Assembly (NCBI RefSeq): GCF_027214005.1
Contig: NZ_JAPWGY010000008.1
Location: forward strand, 82,288 to 146,287
Source of the DNA: Kiloniella laminariae
GTDB taxonomy: Bacteria; Pseudomonadota; Alphaproteobacteria; Kiloniellales; Kiloniellaceae
Length of the DNA: 64,000 nucleotides
Direction: 5' to 3'
Part shown: in pieces, positions 8,733 to 17,117 of the stretch
Layout: each line of letters opens with the position of its first letter
How positions within the stretch are numbered: position 1 is the stretch's first letter
Made by a program: the position numbers and the translations under genes
The notes under the pieces: generated by a model
Seen by the model: the letters and a program-made list of their open reading frames with translations, nothing else
The model's database searches: none
Told to the model about the DNA's origin: nothing

Positions 8733-10283
8733 TCAGACAAAAGACCTGATCGTTTTCAGAGCGCCGTCTAACGCCTCTCCTTTTTCATCCTTAAGAGCTG
8801 CCTCACGCAACCGGCTCGCCCAGTCAGCAGAATCTTTCCGGGCAGAAACCAGCGCAATTCCCTCAAGGACCCGATCAAATTTGGATAGGCCTCGGGCATG
8901 GGTATCCGAATAACCTTTAACAATTCGACGGCAGCGCAAAACCTCAACCGCCAGAGCATAATTCTGATCAAGATAACCAAGCGATACAGAAAGCCATCGC
9001 TCCATATGCTCTATCTCCGTTGCATGTCTCAGGCTTCGAAGACGCCATCCCCGAAGTCCGCCGAGGAGGTATAACAAGGCAAAAGCAAAAAAACTGTCCG
9101 TACGAAGACGCCGTCCTTTACAGAAGTAGTGTTCTATCCGCTCCATCCAGCTTTTTTGAGCCTCGATCTTTCGCCCCCATCTGACGGGCAACAACCCTAC
9201 CAGTTCTTCGGCTCTCGGGTGCATAAATTCGGTGATCTTCATCAGGGCCTCACTGCTCACTCCCATTTCACCCCGAACTCGCTGGAAACGGTTGCCGCGG
9301 GTTTTCAGATCAGCTACCCGAATAACGTCATCATAGGCCATGGCATTGGCAATATATTTTGCCGCTTCCCGGGTCAGACGAAACCCTTCATGCGCATGAT
9401 CTTTTCCAAGAACCCTATCCAGTCGATCAAGATAACTTTGTCCATAGTCAAGGTCCTGAAAATCCACCACCTTGTGTAACCCTGCCGTGGTAATTTCCTG
9501 CACTTCTGTTGGAAATTCCTGAATACGGCGTAGCAGAAGGTGCCAGTTTTGTAACAGTTTTTCCGAGCCCTGAACCCTGTACTTTTTACTACCAGCAGCA
9601 ACAACAGTCTCTGCCGGTGTTTCCGGGTTGCTGGCAACAGAAAACGCCTGACCGAAGGCTGCAAGACTGGTTTCCACCCCTTTTCCGGAAGCACGGATGG
9701 CCTCTTCAAAGGTCTCTCTGGCAAAAGGCAGCGCGCCAGAGCCTGCAAGTGCACCGAACAGACTAGATGAGATCACCGAACCGGAATCAACCGCGACTTT
9801 TTCCATGTCAAACATGATCAGCCGTTGCGCCGCGGCTTCAGCAGCGACACGAACATCCCGGGAATCAACAGTGCCATCGCCGGGCACCATCTTTTCCGAT
9901 ACCGCCAGAGAACGGTGGGTTGAAGTGATCAGGGTCGTACGATCAGGGGTCACAAACCCCCGCAAAATTGCCCGGCCAGCTTCTATCATCTCCGCAGCAA
10001 TCAGGATATCTACATCCCCTGCTGCCGGAGCCAAGGAAAACACAGGGGCGCGCTCCCCATCAGGAGCCATTTCTATATAATAAATTGTTGCTCCGGTCCG
10101 CTGAGCTACCCCCGCAACAGAAGTGGCCTGAACAGCATATCCGTTTGCCTGAGCAACAGCTTCGATCCAGCTGGTAAGAACACCTCCGCCCTGCCCCCCC
10201 ACAGCCATCACCGCCAGCTTGATCAAGCCCTTCATTTGTGGGTCCAATGCCTGAGCTTTCAAATTCATTTGCGCACCAACCAT
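8733..10283 (-). CDS. iorB: Indolepyruvate ferredoxin oxidoreductase, beta subunit
   Basis: A 516-residue partner of IorA. The first 200 residues form the gamma-type domain of 2-oxoacid oxidoreductases, with the signature AVGGQGGGVL near residue 30 and VAQRTGATIYYIE. The remaining 300 residues are the DUF6537-type helical extension seen in proteobacterial IorB; archaeal IorB proteins are only about 200 residues. The complex oxidatively decarboxylates aryl-pyruvates from aromatic amino acids to aryl-acetyl-CoA, passing electrons to ferredoxin. The start at 10283 is three bases beyond the iorA stop; a second ATG five codons in (10268) is also possible. Last gene of the minus-strand operon. Confidence 0.88.
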   Translation of the reverse strand: MVGAQMNLKAQALDPQMKGLIKLAVMAVGGQGGGVLTSWIEAVAQANGYAVQATSVAGVAQRTGATIYYIEMAPDGERAPVFSLAPAAGDVDILIAAEMIEAGRAILRGFVTPDRTTLITSTHRSLAVSEKMVPGDGTVDSRDVRVAAEAAAQRLIMFDMEKVAVDSGSVISSSLFGALAGSGALPFARETFEEAIRASGKGVETSLAAFGQAFSVASNPETPAETVVAAGSKKYRVQGSEKLLQNWHLLLRRIQEFPTEVQEITTAGLHKVVDFQDLDYGQSYLDRLDRVLGKDHAHEGFRLTREAAKYIANAMAYDDVIRVADLKTRGNRFQRVRGEMGVSSEALMKITEFMHPRAEELVGLLPVRWGRKIEAQKSWMERIEHYFCKGRRLRTDSFFAFALLYLLGGLRGWRLRSLRHATEIEHMERWLSVSLGYLDQNYALAVEVLRCRRIVKGYSDTHARGLSKFDRVLEGIALVSARKDSADWASRLREAALKDEKGEALDGALKTIRSFV

Positions 10284-10286
10284 ATT

Positions 10287-12431
10287 CTAAAGCTCCACAA
10301 ACTCGAGTTTTCCACGCTGTCGACGCGACTGTAACCAGTTGATTATTTGAATCCGAAACCTGGTACATAGTTTTTCAATCCAGCCAGGATTATGAACAAC
10401 ATCAACCCGGTAGAAGGAAGGACAAAGGACAGCAGCATCGGCAACCTCGCCGCAATTGCCACAGCCGACACAGGTCTGGTCAATGCTGGCGACAGGATCA
10501 TCCCGCAAAGGATCATCCAGTTTTTTAAGGGATAACGAAGGGCAACCGGACAAACGGATACAGGCGTGATCTCCCGTACAGACATCTTCATCAACGCCAA
10601 ACCGCGGTGCCTCGACACGGCGTCCCTCTTTAATTGCCTTGTTTCGAAGCGGTTTTTCCCGGCGTTGCTTGTTCAGCATACATTCAGATGACGCAACAAT
10701 GACTTTTGGGCCGTCATAATCTGTTGTTAAAGCCTCTCGTATGATTTCCCGCATTTTCGGAACATCATAGGTCCGATCGATTTGCCGTACCCAGTCAACA
10801 CCGACACCTTTGAGCGCCTTGGTAATCGGATGGTTCGTTGATTTGCTTTTGCTCTCGGCCCGCGAGGACATCAGGTCCTGTCCGCCCGTAGCGGCTGCAT
10901 AGTGATTATCGACGATAACAGCCACACTGTCTGACCTGTTATAGACCATGTTGCCAATTGAGGACGACAAACCGTTGTGCCAGAAACCTCCATCCCCCAG
11001 AATTGAAATTGGCCGCCGTTCTCCACCCCCGCCGAAAGCCGCATTGGATGCAGGACCAAGACCATAACCCATGGTTGAGCCTCCGATCTCGAAGGGCGGC
11101 AGTGTCGCGAAAAGATGGCACCCGATATCCGCGGTAATCTGGTGCAGCCCCAGTTCCTGTTCTACCAACTTTAGAGCCGCAAAAATTGGCCGCTCTGGGC
11201 AACCCGTGCAAAATCCGGGAGGACGAATGGGAACGCTGGCGGATAAATCGGGAAAAGACGGCGCAACAGAATTCGGGGCCAATACTTGTCCCGAAAGCAG
11301 TTCCGGGGCCGCTTTGCGCAGGAATCCTGTAACACCTTCCAACAAAACCTGGCCTGTGTATTCACCGGCCATCGGCAGAATGTCTTTGCCAAAGAGCCTA
11401 ACTGTGCTTCCCGCACGAAGCAGCATTGTTGACAGGCCTTGTTCAATAAATTCCGGTTGCCCTTCTTCAACAACCAGAACACTTTCCTTGCCTTCACAAA
11501 ATTTCAGAAATTCGTCATTCACCAGTGGATAGGTAACATTCAGCACATAAAGCGGAACTTGAGTATCTCCGTGCAAATCAGCAAGGCCAAGCCGCTGCAA
11601 GGCCCGGATAACCGAATTGTACATTCCCCCCTGAAGAACAATACCGACCTGTGATCTGTCCGGGCCAAAACGTTCGTTCAACTGCTGTTCCATGATAAAT
11701 TTTTCGGCCTTTGGCCAGCGGTTGTTTATTTTATCCTGCTCATGGGCATAAGACATTGGCGGCAGAACCACCCGTGAAAAATCCCGTTGCGGATTGGACA
11801 AGGCCGCTTTGACGCTCAAGGGAGGAGCAATATTGTCACGGGTCTCGATACTGCCCGTAACATGGCAGGATCTGATCCGTAACATCAACATTACTGGCGT
11901 TCCAGATGCCTCTGACAGCTCGAAACCATCTTCAACGGCCTTGACGATCGACTGCAAATTCGGGCGCGGATCAAGCAACCAGAACTGTGACTTCATGGCA
12001 AAGGCATGGCTGCGTTCCTGCATGATAGAGGACCCCTCGCCATAATCTTCTCCCACAATGATAAGGGCACCACCGGTAACGCCGGATGAGGATAAATTCG
12101 CCAAGGCATCGGATGCGACATTGACACCGACAGAACCTTTGAAAGTAACCGCCCCTCGGATCGGATAATGTACAGATGCAGCAAGCATCGCTGCAGCTGC
12201 GGCTTCTGACGCATTTGCCTCATACCGCACACCAAGCTCTGATAAAATCTCCTCTGCATCGGCCAGAACATCCATCAGATGACTGATTGGCGCCCCCTGG
12301 TATCCCCCGACATAACCGACACCACATTCAAGCAGTGCCTTGGTAATGGCCAGTATCCCCTCGCACCGGAGTGTTTCGCCCTGCCCAAGTTTGAGTTTTT
12401 GCACTTCTTTGGCGAAAGAACGCTCGGCCAT
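10287..12431 (-). CDS. iorA: Indolepyruvate ferredoxin oxidoreductase, alpha subunit
   Basis: A 714-residue thiamine-diphosphate and iron-sulfur enzyme. The N-terminal pyrimidine-binding domain has GGYQGAPISHLMD and an acidic NASEAAAAA segment. The TPP motif lies near residue 480 as ILGDGGFWHNG, ending in VDNHYAAATGG. CTGCPERPIF near residue 405 is the family's conserved cysteine region. The C-terminus carries a two-cluster ferredoxin domain: CTGDHACIRLSGCPS and, further on, CVGCGNCGEVADAAVLCPS. It converts indole-, phenyl- or hydroxyphenyl-pyruvate and CoA to the aryl-acetyl-CoA and CO2. A ribosome site AGGAA precedes the ATG at 12431, and 71 bases separate it from the marR-like gene. Co-transcription with the upstream hydrolase and FAD enzyme is likely. 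Confidence 0.92.
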   Translation of the reverse strand: MAERSFAKEVQKLKLGQGETLRCEGILAITKALLECGVGYVGGYQGAPISHLMDVLADAEEILSELGVRYEANASEAAAAAMLAASVHYPIRGAVTFKGSVGVNVASDALANLSSSGVTGGALIIVGEDYGEGSSIMQERSHAFAMKSQFWLLDPRPNLQSIVKAVEDGFELSEASGTPVMLMLRIRSCHVTGSIETRDNIAPPLSVKAALSNPQRDFSRVVLPPMSYAHEQDKINNRWPKAEKFIMEQQLNERFGPDRSQVGIVLQGGMYNSVIRALQRLGLADLHGDTQVPLYVLNVTYPLVNDEFLKFCEGKESVLVVEEGQPEFIEQGLSTMLLRAGSTVRLFGKDILPMAGEYTGQVLLEGVTGFLRKAAPELLSGQVLAPNSVAPSFPDLSASVPIRPPGFCTGCPERPIFAALKLVEQELGLHQITADIGCHLFATLPPFEIGGSTMGYGLGPASNAAFGGGGERRPISILGDGGFWHNGLSSSIGNMVYNRSDSVAVIVDNHYAAATGGQDLMSSRAESKSKSTNHPITKALKGVGVDWVRQIDRTYDVPKMREIIREALTTDYDGPKVIVASSECMLNKQRREKPLRNKAIKEGRRVEAPRFGVDEDVCTGDHACIRLSGCPSLSLKKLDDPLRDDPVASIDQTCVGCGNCGEVADAAVLCPSFYRVDVVHNPGWIEKLCTRFRIQIINWLQSRRQRGKLEFVEL

Positions 12432-12502
12432 TAATAGAGTTCCTGTTTTGAAGATACGACTTCGAGAGAGGCAATCCTCTGAAAATGTCGTGTCAGTTGT
12501 GA

Positions 12503-12994
12503 TTAAAAGTCATGTTTTCTGATGTTTGAGAGAATTTTCTGCAAAGTACCTACAAAAGCCCGACGCTCATCTTCATCAATTGCCTCAAGCATCTGGTCAT
12601 AGCTTTTCGCCATATGAGGCCAGAGCCTGTCAAATGCCGCACGCCCGGAATCAGTAATAAAAACCCTAACTGCCCGACTGTCTTCCGGATCAGATTCACG
12701 ACGGATCAGTGCATCAAGTTCCAGAGCATCCAAAGCTCTGGAAAGCGTTGATTGCTCCACGACCGCATACACGGCAAGCTGCCATATCAGAATACCGTCA
12801 GTTACAGACAAGACCGCCAGCGCACGCATTTTGGGTGTTGTCAGGCCCAATGTAGCCATCTCATCCCGCAAACTGGCGTTATACCGCCCGATAATCCGGT
12901 TCATCAAATATGGTACAAACTGCTGTAACCCGATCTCACCCAGACTGGGCAACCTCGTTGCCTTATTCTCTTCAGATGACGGTTGATCCATCAT
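12503..12994 (-). CDS. MarR-family transcriptional regulator
   Basis: A 163-residue winged-helix regulator. The DNA-binding part reads LGLTTPKMRALAVLS, then AVYAVVEQSTLSRALDALE as the recognition helix and RRESDPEDSRAVRVFITDSG as the wing, a standard MarR layout with dimerisation helices at both ends. The open frame begins much further upstream inside the FAD oxidoreductase gene. The ATG at 12994 overlaps that gene's stop by ATGA, and a second ATG follows directly at 12991. MarR proteins usually respond to aromatic or phenolic ligands, which suits the neighbouring iorAB. It probably acts on the palindromes in the divergent promoter at 15355-15486 (inference). Confidence 0.88.
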   Translation of the reverse strand: MMDQPSSEENKATRLPSLGEIGLQQFVPYLMNRIIGRYNASLRDEMATLGLTTPKMRALAVLSVTDGILIWQLAVYAVVEQSTLSRALDALELDALIRRESDPEDSRAVRVFITDSGRAAFDRLWPHMAKSYDQMLEAIDEDERRAFVGTLQKILSNIRKHDF

Positions 12995-14559
12995 GCTCCC
13001 ATCCTTTTTGCCAGCAAATAACCAGAACCACCCCCAAGGCCCGGCCCGGGATGGGTCGAGGCACCAATATGGTGCAGATTCTTGATTGTTGTGCCAGAAT
13101 TTACCGAGTGGGCAAAGGGACGCCAAACAAAGAACTGATCAATTTCACAGGATCCACCATAGGGATCTCCCCCCACCAGATTGATGTTGATGGCTGCCAA
13201 ATCGGCGGGCGAATAGGCACGACGTTTCAGTACGCTCTTTTTAAAATCCTTGATATGATTTGAAAGAATACTTTCGATGCGATCAGCAAAAGCTTCGCGC
13301 AAGCTTTCCGTCCATTCTGCTGTCGTCGGCAACTGACCAGCCGCATCACCTTTTATCAAACGCGGAGCATCCGGAACCTGTATCCACAAGATTGCCTTGC
13401 CAGCTGGACAGCGGCTCGGGTCGAGCTGATGCGGTTGCCCGACACAGATTGTTGGCACTTCCGGCAACAGCCCCCGCTCTGCCTCATTGGCTGATTTCGA
13501 GACTGCATCAATCCCTTCACAGAGATGTATCAGGGCAACTTTATCAAGCCCTTCGGCAATCCACTCCGGAGAAGCCTCCAGAGCATAATGAAGTTGAAAA
13601 TTTCCCCTGCCGTGCCGAAACTCAGTCGAAATGCTGTATTCCTCGTCAAGTTTCTCCTCCCGCAACAGCCGCTGATACAGCTGACCGGGAGCAACCGACA
13701 CAGAGACATTATCAGCTTCAACGCGTTCACCGCTTGACGTAACCACACCACAAGCCTGGCCATTTTCGACGATCACCTTGTCCACGTCGATGCCGGTTCG
13801 TATGACGCCACCACGCTCTTCGATTAAGGATCGAAATGCTGCAACAGCCCCCCCGGCACCTCCTTTAACCACAGGTGCGCCTGCAGCTTCCAGAGCAAAA
13901 GCAATGACCTTGCCCATCTGGCCAGAGAAACTGGAAGAAGGCGTTAGTCCCGCGTGTAACACCCAGGGCGCCCAAAGCGCCTGAACCAAAGGGGATTTAT
14001 AGGTTGCCTCCAGCCATGCCCGGGCAGGCACAAGCGCCTGCCCTATCCAGGAAACAAGACCTCTGGGGCCACGCCTCCATGCCTGAACCAGTATGAGCCT
14101 GAAAGTTGACCAGGACCATAGACGCCCTCCGAGCAAGGCGAACAGAAATGCCGCATCATCTTCAATATTCCCGACATCTTGTGCATGACAATCACCATCC
14201 CCACCAGCAAGGTCATTCCAGGACTGGACATTGGCACTTCGATCGGTAGACAACACAAGGCTCGAACCATCCGGGCACAAAACAGCCGTGGGATACGCTG
14301 TATGACAAAATTCCAGCCCATGTCGCGCAAGATCTTCGCCGAGAACAGCATAGGCCGGAGAAGTCAGGAAAAGAACAAAAGTTGCAGCCATCACATCATG
14401 ATGGTACCCCGGCAGCGTTATTTCCTCTGTCCGCAGGCAGCCTCCCAAAACATCCGAACGTTCCAGAATCAGGACCTTGTCACCCTTGCCAGACAGCATG
14501 GCTGCAGCGACAAGCGCGTTGATACCTGATCCAACAATGATGTGATCGTAGCGCTGCAC
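12991..14559 (-). CDS. FAD-dependent oxidoreductase, phytoene-desaturase/PYROXD2-like (copy 1)
   Basis: A 522-residue flavoprotein. The N-terminal Rossmann motif HIIVGSGINALVAAAML is followed by LERSDVLGGCLRTEE, the usual dinucleotide-binding start of the phytoene-desaturase-like superfamily. The C-terminal FAD signature HHIGASTHPGPGLGGGSG closes the protein. A middle section has KGGAGGAVAAFRSLIEERGG, the family's second-half hallmark. It is a clear paralogue of the divergent gene at 15487: both share DPSRxPxGK...LWIQV, an NLVGGD region and the C-terminal motif. The substrate is not known; no carotenoid gene is near, and the context suggests a ring or amine oxidation in a catabolic route. It starts three bases after the cyclase gene stop and overlaps marR by four. 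Confidence 0.82.
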   Translation of the reverse strand: MQRYDHIIVGSGINALVAAAMLSGKGDKVLILERSDVLGGCLRTEEITLPGYHHDVMAATFVLFLTSPAYAVLGEDLARHGLEFCHTAYPTAVLCPDGSSLVLSTDRSANVQSWNDLAGGDGDCHAQDVGNIEDDAAFLFALLGGRLWSWSTFRLILVQAWRRGPRGLVSWIGQALVPARAWLEATYKSPLVQALWAPWVLHAGLTPSSSFSGQMGKVIAFALEAAGAPVVKGGAGGAVAAFRSLIEERGGVIRTGIDVDKVIVENGQACGVVTSSGERVEADNVSVSVAPGQLYQRLLREEKLDEEYSISTEFRHGRGNFQLHYALEASPEWIAEGLDKVALIHLCEGIDAVSKSANEAERGLLPEVPTICVGQPHQLDPSRCPAGKAILWIQVPDAPRLIKGDAAGQLPTTAEWTESLREAFADRIESILSNHIKDFKKSVLKRRAYSPADLAAININLVGGDPYGGSCEIDQFFVWRPFAHSVNSGTTIKNLHHIGASTHPGPGLGGGSGYLLAKRMGA

Positions 14560-14562
14560 CTG

Positions 14563-15354
14563 TTACCCCTTTGGCACCAGAGCCAGTGCCCGGATCGGAC
14601 TGCCCGTTCCACGCACAATCTTCAAGGGAGCCGCAATCAGGATCGCTCCCTTGGCAGGCAGCCTGTCAAGACAGTTCAGGCTGGCCAGACCATAGCGATT
14701 TGCTGCATGCAAAAGGTTGTGCGCCGGGTATGGTGGGTTCATTCCCCCTGCCTGCCCCGCATCAGTGCCAATACATTCATTCCCCCAACCAACAATCCCT
14801 TTAGACAAAAGGTACTGGATACAGTCTACTGTTGGCCCAGGAGAATGAGGGCCGCTCTCATCAGCATTTAAAAAGGCAGAGGTATCATTACTGCGTTTGT
14901 ACCAGTCAGAACGCATGACAACCCACTCGCCAGAACTGATCTCGCCGTGTACTTCTTCCCAGGCACGCACAGCATCTGCTGACAACAGAAAATCAGGGTT
15001 TTTAGCCACTTCATCAGAACAGTCGATCACGTTGACCGGCGCGACCAGTCTCTGCATCGGAATGGTATCCGTATAGCCATCCTCAAAATCTTTGCCTGTG
15101 ATCCAATGATGGGGAGCATCAAAATGTGTCCCCGAGTGTTCACCAAGTTTCAGCCAGTTCCAGGCGAAAAAAGGCCCGTCTTCATCATATTCTGAAATCT
15201 TGTGAATTTCGATTTTCGGCGTGTTTTTTGCGAAATCTTCAGGCAGCTGCAGGATTGGTGTGTCAGGACCAAGACTTCCTGAAAGGTCCACGACCTCTAC
15301 TTTGCCATCAAGCAATAAAGCACCCAGTTCTCCCAGTACGGACGATGAATTCAT
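14563..15354 (-). CDS. Cyclase-family metal-dependent hydrolase (kynurenine formamidase-like)
   Basis: A 263-residue member of the cyclase family (PF04199), metal-dependent amidohydrolases such as bacterial kynurenine formamidase KynB and isatin hydrolase. The family metal motif HSGTHFDAPHHW is present near residue 74. Other family elements are VVDLSGSLGPDTPI at the start and SPGPTVDCIQYLLSKGIVGWGNE with TDAGQ in the second half. Isatin hydrolase and KynB both open an N-acyl aromatic ring system, which would fit a neighbour acting on indolepyruvate, but the true substrate cannot be read here. First gene of the minus operon; the ribosome site GAGGAGAG lies just upstream, and palindromic operators lie further out. 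Confidence 0.82.
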   Translation of the reverse strand: MNSSSVLGELGALLLDGKVEVVDLSGSLGPDTPILQLPEDFAKNTPKIEIHKISEYDEDGPFFAWNWLKLGEHSGTHFDAPHHWITGKDFEDGYTDTIPMQRLVAPVNVIDCSDEVAKNPDFLLSADAVRAWEEVHGEISSGEWVVMRSDWYKRSNDTSAFLNADESGPHSPGPTVDCIQYLLSKGIVGWGNECIGTDAGQAGGMNPPYPAHNLLHAANRYGLASLNCLDRLPAKGAILIAAPLKIVRGTGSPIRALALVPKG

Positions 15355-15370
15355 CGACGAACTCTCCTCT

Positions 15371-15384
15371 GTTAATTAGTTAAC
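15371..15384. promoter_or_regulatory. Palindromic operator candidate 1
   Basis: GTTAA-TTAG-TTAAC is a perfect 5-4-5 inverted repeat. It sits 17 bases upstream of the cyclase ATG, in the 132-base divergent promoter region. The size fits a MarR-type half-site pair. The MarR gene of the same operon is the obvious candidate to bind it. Confidence 0.45.
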
Positions 15385-15450
15385 CAGTTTCGACAACCGC
15401 GTCGCACCAGCTTTTGATTGATTAAGTAGATACTAGACAAATTTATATGC

Positions 15451-15472
15451 ATTTGCAATAATCATTACAAAT
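15451..15472. promoter_or_regulatory. Palindromic operator candidate 2
   Basis: ATTTGCAAT-AATC-ATTACAAAT is a 9-4-9 inverted repeat with one mismatch. It ends 14 bases before the ATG of the plus-strand oxidoreductase. A TTGATT / TAGACAAAT promoter-like pair lies just upstream, so a bound repressor would block it. The 22-base size is typical of a MarR dimer site. Confidence 0.5.
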
Positions 15473-15486
15473 CGCGGGAGAAATTT

Positions 15487-17067
15487 ATGTCTGAAACATT
15501 CGACGCCGTATTCATAGGTGCAGGTCATAACAGCCTGGCTTGCGCAGCCCATCTCGCGACAAAGGGCTGGAGTGTCGGAATATTTGAACAAGCCCCCACT
15601 GCAGGTGGCGCTGTTAAGACTGATGAATATACGGCGCCTGGATTTAAGAGCGACTGGGCAGCCATGAATCTGTCTCTTTTCGCAGGATCACCATTTTTCA
15701 GCGCCTACAAGCAGGATCTACTTGACTGTGGGCTTGAATTCATTCCTGTGAAAAATTGCTTTTCATCGGCATTCCCGGACGGGTCCTGGCTCGGTGTGAC
15801 GACCGACCTGTCAGAAACTCTGTCCAGAATTTCCGCCTTCTCACCAGAAGATGCAAAAACCTGGAACTCCCTGGTAAAGGAATTCCCCAAAGAGTCAGAG
15901 ACATTATTCAGCTTACTTTCCTGCCCGATAAATTTAAATGCATTAGCATGTTTATTGACAAAAATTGTTTTCAGAAAGGGTCCTTCCGGAACAAAAGAAC
16001 TGTTCCAGTTTTTGCTTTCCTCTTCACGGGTCTGGCTGGACACAACTTTTCAAAGTGAACATTTGAAGGCAACCCTCGCCGCCTGGGGGATGCATCTTGA
16101 TTTTGCCCCAGATATTGCTGGTGGCGCCTTGTTCCCCTACCTCGAAGCCATGGCCAATCAGAGTTTCGGCATGGTTATCGGTAAAGGGGGGGCAGCTACT
16201 CTCACCAATGCCTTAACAACGATGGTTCAATCTCGAGGGGGAAAAATTGAATGCAACGCACCTGTGTTACGTATCCAGAGGGATAACAAGGGGAAAGCAA
16301 CGGCAATTGAGCTGGATAACGGGAGGGTAATTACCGCCAAACGTGCCGTCATCGCCAATGTTGCACCCGGAGCACTGATTGAAAAACTATTGGATAGAAC
16401 CTCTGGACATAAAAAATATGACTCGAAGATGCGTGGTTTTTCACATGCCCCCGGCACCATGATGATCCACCTTGCTGTCGACAACCTCCCCAATTGGACA
16501 GCCAGTCCGGATTTGCAAAAATTTGCCTATGTTCACCTTGCCCCATCGATGGATCAAATGGCCCGAACCTATCAACAGGCCAAAGCCGGGCTGTTGCCCG
16601 ACGAACCGGTAATCGTGGTTGGACAACCCACCACTGTCGACCCTTCCCGCGCCCCAGAAGGAAAACATGTCCTCTGGATTCAGGTGCGTATGGTTCCCGC
16701 TGATATCAAAGGGGATGCAAAAGGAGAGATCACGGGAAGATCCTGGGGAGAAACCGTTACGCCTTACACAAAAAGGGTGCTGGATATTATCGAAAATTAC
16801 GCCCCCGGATTTAAAGCCTCTATACTGCACAAACGCACGGTGACCCCGCTCGAACTGGAACAGGAAAACCCAAATCTTGTCGGTGGGGATCAGGTTTGTG
16901 GCAGCCACCATCTCCACCAACATTTCCTGTTTCGGCCCGCAGCGTCTCATGCATCGGGTGAAACACCAGTTAAAAACCTGCATTTGATAGGCGCCGCCAC
17001 CTGGCCGGGCGCAGGTCTCGGGGCGGGCTCTGGCTTTGCTCTTGGGCAGAAATTGGCCGGAAAATAA
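15487..17067 (+). CDS. FAD-dependent oxidoreductase, phytoene-desaturase/PYROXD2-like (copy 2)
   Basis: A 526-residue flavoprotein paralogous to the divergent copy 1. The Rossmann motif AVFIGAGHNSLACAAHL is followed by FEQAPTAGGAVKTDEY. The second-half motif is GKGGAATLTNALTTMVQSRGG, and the C-terminal FAD motif is HLIGAATWPGAGLGAGSG. The sequence QVCGSHHLHQHFLFRP near the end replaces DPYGGSCEIDQFFVWRP of copy 1, so the active sites may differ. It is the first gene of the plus-strand operon, with ABC importer genes directly behind (51-base gap that is A-rich). A good ribosome site CGGGAGAA precedes the ATG. The pair may act on successive steps or on related substrates brought in by the importer. 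Confidence 0.82.
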   Translation: MSETFDAVFIGAGHNSLACAAHLATKGWSVGIFEQAPTAGGAVKTDEYTAPGFKSDWAAMNLSLFAGSPFFSAYKQDLLDCGLEFIPVKNCFSSAFPDGSWLGVTTDLSETLSRISAFSPEDAKTWNSLVKEFPKESETLFSLLSCPINLNALACLLTKIVFRKGPSGTKELFQFLLSSSRVWLDTTFQSEHLKATLAAWGMHLDFAPDIAGGALFPYLEAMANQSFGMVIGKGGAATLTNALTTMVQSRGGKIECNAPVLRIQRDNKGKATAIELDNGRVITAKRAVIANVAPGALIEKLLDRTSGHKKYDSKMRGFSHAPGTMMIHLAVDNLPNWTASPDLQKFAYVHLAPSMDQMARTYQQAKAGLLPDEPVIVVGQPTTVDPSRAPEGKHVLWIQVRMVPADIKGDAKGEITGRSWGETVTPYTKRVLDIIENYAPGFKASILHKRTVTPLELEQENPNLVGGDQVCGSHHLHQHFLFRPAASHASGETPVKNLHLIGAATWPGAGLGAGSGFALGQKLAGK

Positions 17068-17117
17068 AAAATAAAAAATAATCAAAAATAAAAAAACAAC
17101 GAACAGGGATCAGAGAA

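Noticed and set aside
16441..17085. 214-codon minus-strand frame opposite the second FAD oxidoreductase
   Set aside because: Shadow of a clear flavoprotein gene with intact motifs; no family resemblance of its own.
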